Assembly (NCBI GenBank): GCA_900548515.1
Contig: URKU01000050.1
Location: 1 to 13,315 of the forward strand
Direction: 5' to 3'
DNA: 13,315 nucleotides
Source of the DNA: an uncultured Collinsella sp.
GTDB lineage: Bacteria; Actinomycetota; Coriobacteriia; Coriobacteriales; Coriobacteriaceae
Positions 12,013 to 13,315 of this stretch are shown here, one piece after another (within the stretch, counting starts at the first letter, position 1; every line of letters begins with the position of its first letter). Position numbers and translations under genes: made by a program. The notes beneath the pieces were generated by a model. The model was not told the origin of the DNA, ran no database searches, and was given only the letters and a program-made list of their open reading frames with translations.

Positions 12013-12774
12013 GTCGGCGACCGCCTTGACCTCGGGCATGGCGTTGCCCATGGCGACAGCCGTCTCGACCGCAGCGAGCATGCCCAGGTCGTTGCCCGAA
12101 TCGCCAAAGCCAAAGGTGCGCGCATTTCCCTCGCGGCCCAGGTACGCCAGCGCTCGCGCCACGCCCACGCCCTTGTCAATGCCCTTGGGGCTCAGCTCGC
12201 GATTTTGACCACCGGTGTTGCACAGCTCAAACTCGCAATCGATAAAGCCGTCATCGTTGGCTACGCGAGCCAAACTGGGCGCAGTGAGGCCTACCTTGCC
12301 CACGCGCAGACTGCCGTCGACGCGCATCTCCTCGGTGCTGTGCGCCACAGAAGTGCCAATCAGAGACGACTGCTCAACTCCCGCGGGTTCCAGGGCAAAA
12401 GTAGCCACGTTGGTCTCGAAAAAGGCCTCAATCCCTGCCGCGGCCATACGGCGTGCAAGCTCCTCGATAACGTCCTCGCCAAAGCAGTCCTCGTGTACCA
12501 CGCGTCCCTCGACCTCGAGCGTGGCTCCCGCCATGGCAACGATGCCCGCGGGGTCGAGCGCACGCAGGCTATCGGCGATAAGCCACAGGGGGCGGCCCGT
12601 GCAGATAAATGCCTTGTGCCCTGCATCGCACAGTGCACGGAACGCCTCAACCACCGTCTGCGAGGGACGAACCGCCGAAAAGTCCTTATCGGTCATATCG
12701 TCGGGATCGAACGACGTCAGCGTGCCGTCCACGTCAAAAAAGAGCACGGCGGAATCGGGGCACGCATCAATCAT
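12010..12774 (-). CDS. Cof-type HAD-superfamily (IIB) phosphatase, lacking its last ~21 residues
   Basis: A 254-residue hydrolase of the haloacid dehalogenase superfamily that removes phosphate from small molecules such as sugar phosphates in the cytoplasm. Motif I is FFDVDGTL with nucleophile Asp14 and Asp16. Motif II is CTGR (Thr59). Motif III lysine is Lys197 in LSPKGIDKG. Motif IV is GFGDSGNDLGML (Asp225, Asp229). A Cof-type cap lies between residues about 85 and 190. All catalytic residues are present. The start at 12774 has AAAGGA 6 nt upstream; the in-frame ATG at 12810 lies inside the divergent promoter. The reading frame stops after AVAD, where relatives continue with YVT...; the missing tail is still readable downstream. 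The truncated protein may be unstable or partly active. Not in an operon with the PTS genes, being convergent with the DeoR gene. Confidence 0.88.
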   Translation of the reverse strand: MIDACPDSAVLFFDVDGTLTSFDPDDMTDKDFSAVRPSQTVVEAFRALCDAGHKAFICTGRPLWLIADSLRALDPAGIVAMAGATLEVEGRVVHEDCFGEDVIEELARRMAAAGIEAFFETNVATFALEPAGVEQSSLIGTSVAHSTEEMRVDGSLRVGKVGLTAPSLARVANDDGFIDCEFELCNTGGQNRELSPKGIDKGVGVARALAYLGREGNARTFGFGDSGNDLGMLAAVETAVAMGNAMPEVKAVAD

Positions 12775-12812
12775 ATGGGTTCCTTTCGAGGATAAGGGCA
12801 AACGAAGCATCC

Positions 12813-12822
12813 ATCATATAAT
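12813..12822. promoter_or_regulatory. Overlapping divergent -10 boxes between HAD and RlmL genes
   Basis: TATAAT (12817-12822) is a perfect -10 box for the plus-strand methyltransferase gene, giving a leader of about 20 nt. On the minus strand TATGAT (rc of 12813-12818) could serve the HAD gene. I found no convincing -35 box for either. Confidence 0.45.
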
Positions 12823-12849
12823 GGAGCGACGCAACCAGAGAGGTCACCC

Positions 12850-13315
12850 ATGGAATTTTACGCAAGCTGCCCCGAGGGCTTTGAGTCCGCACTCGCCGAT
12901 GAGCTTAAACGCCTCGGGCTTTCGCATGTCCGCCGCCTGAAGGGCCGCGCCACGTTTGAGGGCGAGCTCGAAGAAGGCTACCGCGCCTGTCTGTGGTCGC
13001 GCCTGGCGAGCCGCGTGTTCGTGGTACTCGGGCGCTTTGAGGCGCAGGATGCCAATGGGCTGTACGACGGCGTTTACGACATCGCTTGGGAGACCATCAT
13101 CCGCCCCGGCGCCACCATCGCCATTACCGCCCGCGGCGTGACCGAGCAGCTGCGCAACACGCGCTTCTCGGCCCTGCGCGCCAAGGACGCGCTGTGCGAC
13201 CGTCTGGCCGAGACCACGGGCCGTCGCGCCGACGTCGACGCCGCCGATCCCGACGTGCACCTGTTGCTTTCGCTGCGCCAGCGCCGCGCGAGTATCAGCC
13301 TGGACCTTTCGGGCG
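12850..13315 (+). CDS. RlmL/YcbY-type 23S rRNA methyltransferase, N-terminal part (cut by window edge)
   Basis: The first 155 residues of a THUMP-domain class I RNA methyltransferase of the RlmL group, which modifies guanine in 23S rRNA (m2G2445 in E. coli). The start MEFYASCPEGFESALADEL is the family opening (a ferredoxin-like part). It is followed by LWSRLASRVFVVLGRF and a THUMP domain (about 45-155) with FSALRAKDALCDRL and the VDVHL-like PDVHLLLSL. The methyltransferase domain would lie beyond the window. The ATG at 12850 has AGAGAGG about 7 nt upstream. It diverges from the HAD gene and shares its short promoter region. It is not detectable as a closed reading frame here because its stop lies outside. 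Confidence 0.9.
   Translation, partial: MEFYASCPEGFESALADELKRLGLSHVRRLKGRATFEGELEEGYRACLWSRLASRVFVVLGRFEAQDANGLYDGVYDIAWETIIRPGATIAITARGVTEQLRNTRFSALRAKDALCDRLAETTGRRADVDAADPDVHLLLSLRQRRASISLDLSG

Overview
The window looks like the chromosome of a high-GC, gut-type actinobacterium of the Coriobacteriia, most like Collinsella. This is inferred from base composition (about 60 % GC by eye), strong C/G third-position bias, phosphotransferase-based sugar uptake and the style of the intergenic fold-back repeats. No rRNA, tRNA, CRISPR array, transposase or phage gene was seen.

Layout. (1) 1-3905: a LysR-type regulator (cut by the left edge) diverges from a three-gene cluster: a short-chain dehydrogenase, an OFA/OxlT-like major facilitator carrier and a Gfo/Idh/MocA oxidoreductase, closed by a strong terminator. 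This reads as a regulated module that imports a small polar (perhaps acidic or sugar-derived) substrate and oxidises or reduces it in two NAD(P)-dependent steps. The substrate is unknown. (2) 3906-6738: the housekeeping gene tex, with a different fold-back element on each side (158 bp upstream, 214 bp downstream). A third hairpin follows, with a 19-bp direct repeat that copies the 3' end of the next gene. (3) 6739-11901: a sugar phosphotransferase locus on the minus strand. Its order of transcription is transaldolase-like gene, EIIA, EIIB, EIIC (ascorbate/UlaABC superfamily), terminator, then a second transaldolase-like gene about 80 % identical to the first. A DeoR-family regulator diverges from the locus. 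CGAAAG-type sites and a shared TTCCGTGAACGG motif in the intergenic regions suggest common control. No ulaD, ulaE, ulaF or ulaG homologue is present, so L-ascorbate is not an obvious substrate. The sugar phosphate probably feeds a transaldolase or fructose-6-phosphate-aldolase type reaction. (4) 11902-13315: a Cof-type HAD phosphatase (minus) that has an in-frame stop where its conserved C-terminal tail should continue, and the start of an RlmL-type 23S rRNA methyltransferase (plus), which runs off the right edge.

Gaps longer than 300 bases (3798-4208, 6357-6738, 7444-7767, 10750-11109) hold terminators, fold-back repeats and candidate regulatory sites. I saw no additional protein gene in any of them. 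The most interesting features are the paired transaldolases bracketing a Ula-type PTS, the fold-back elements framing tex, the duplicated transaldolase 3' end, and the recent-looking nonsense codon in the HAD gene.
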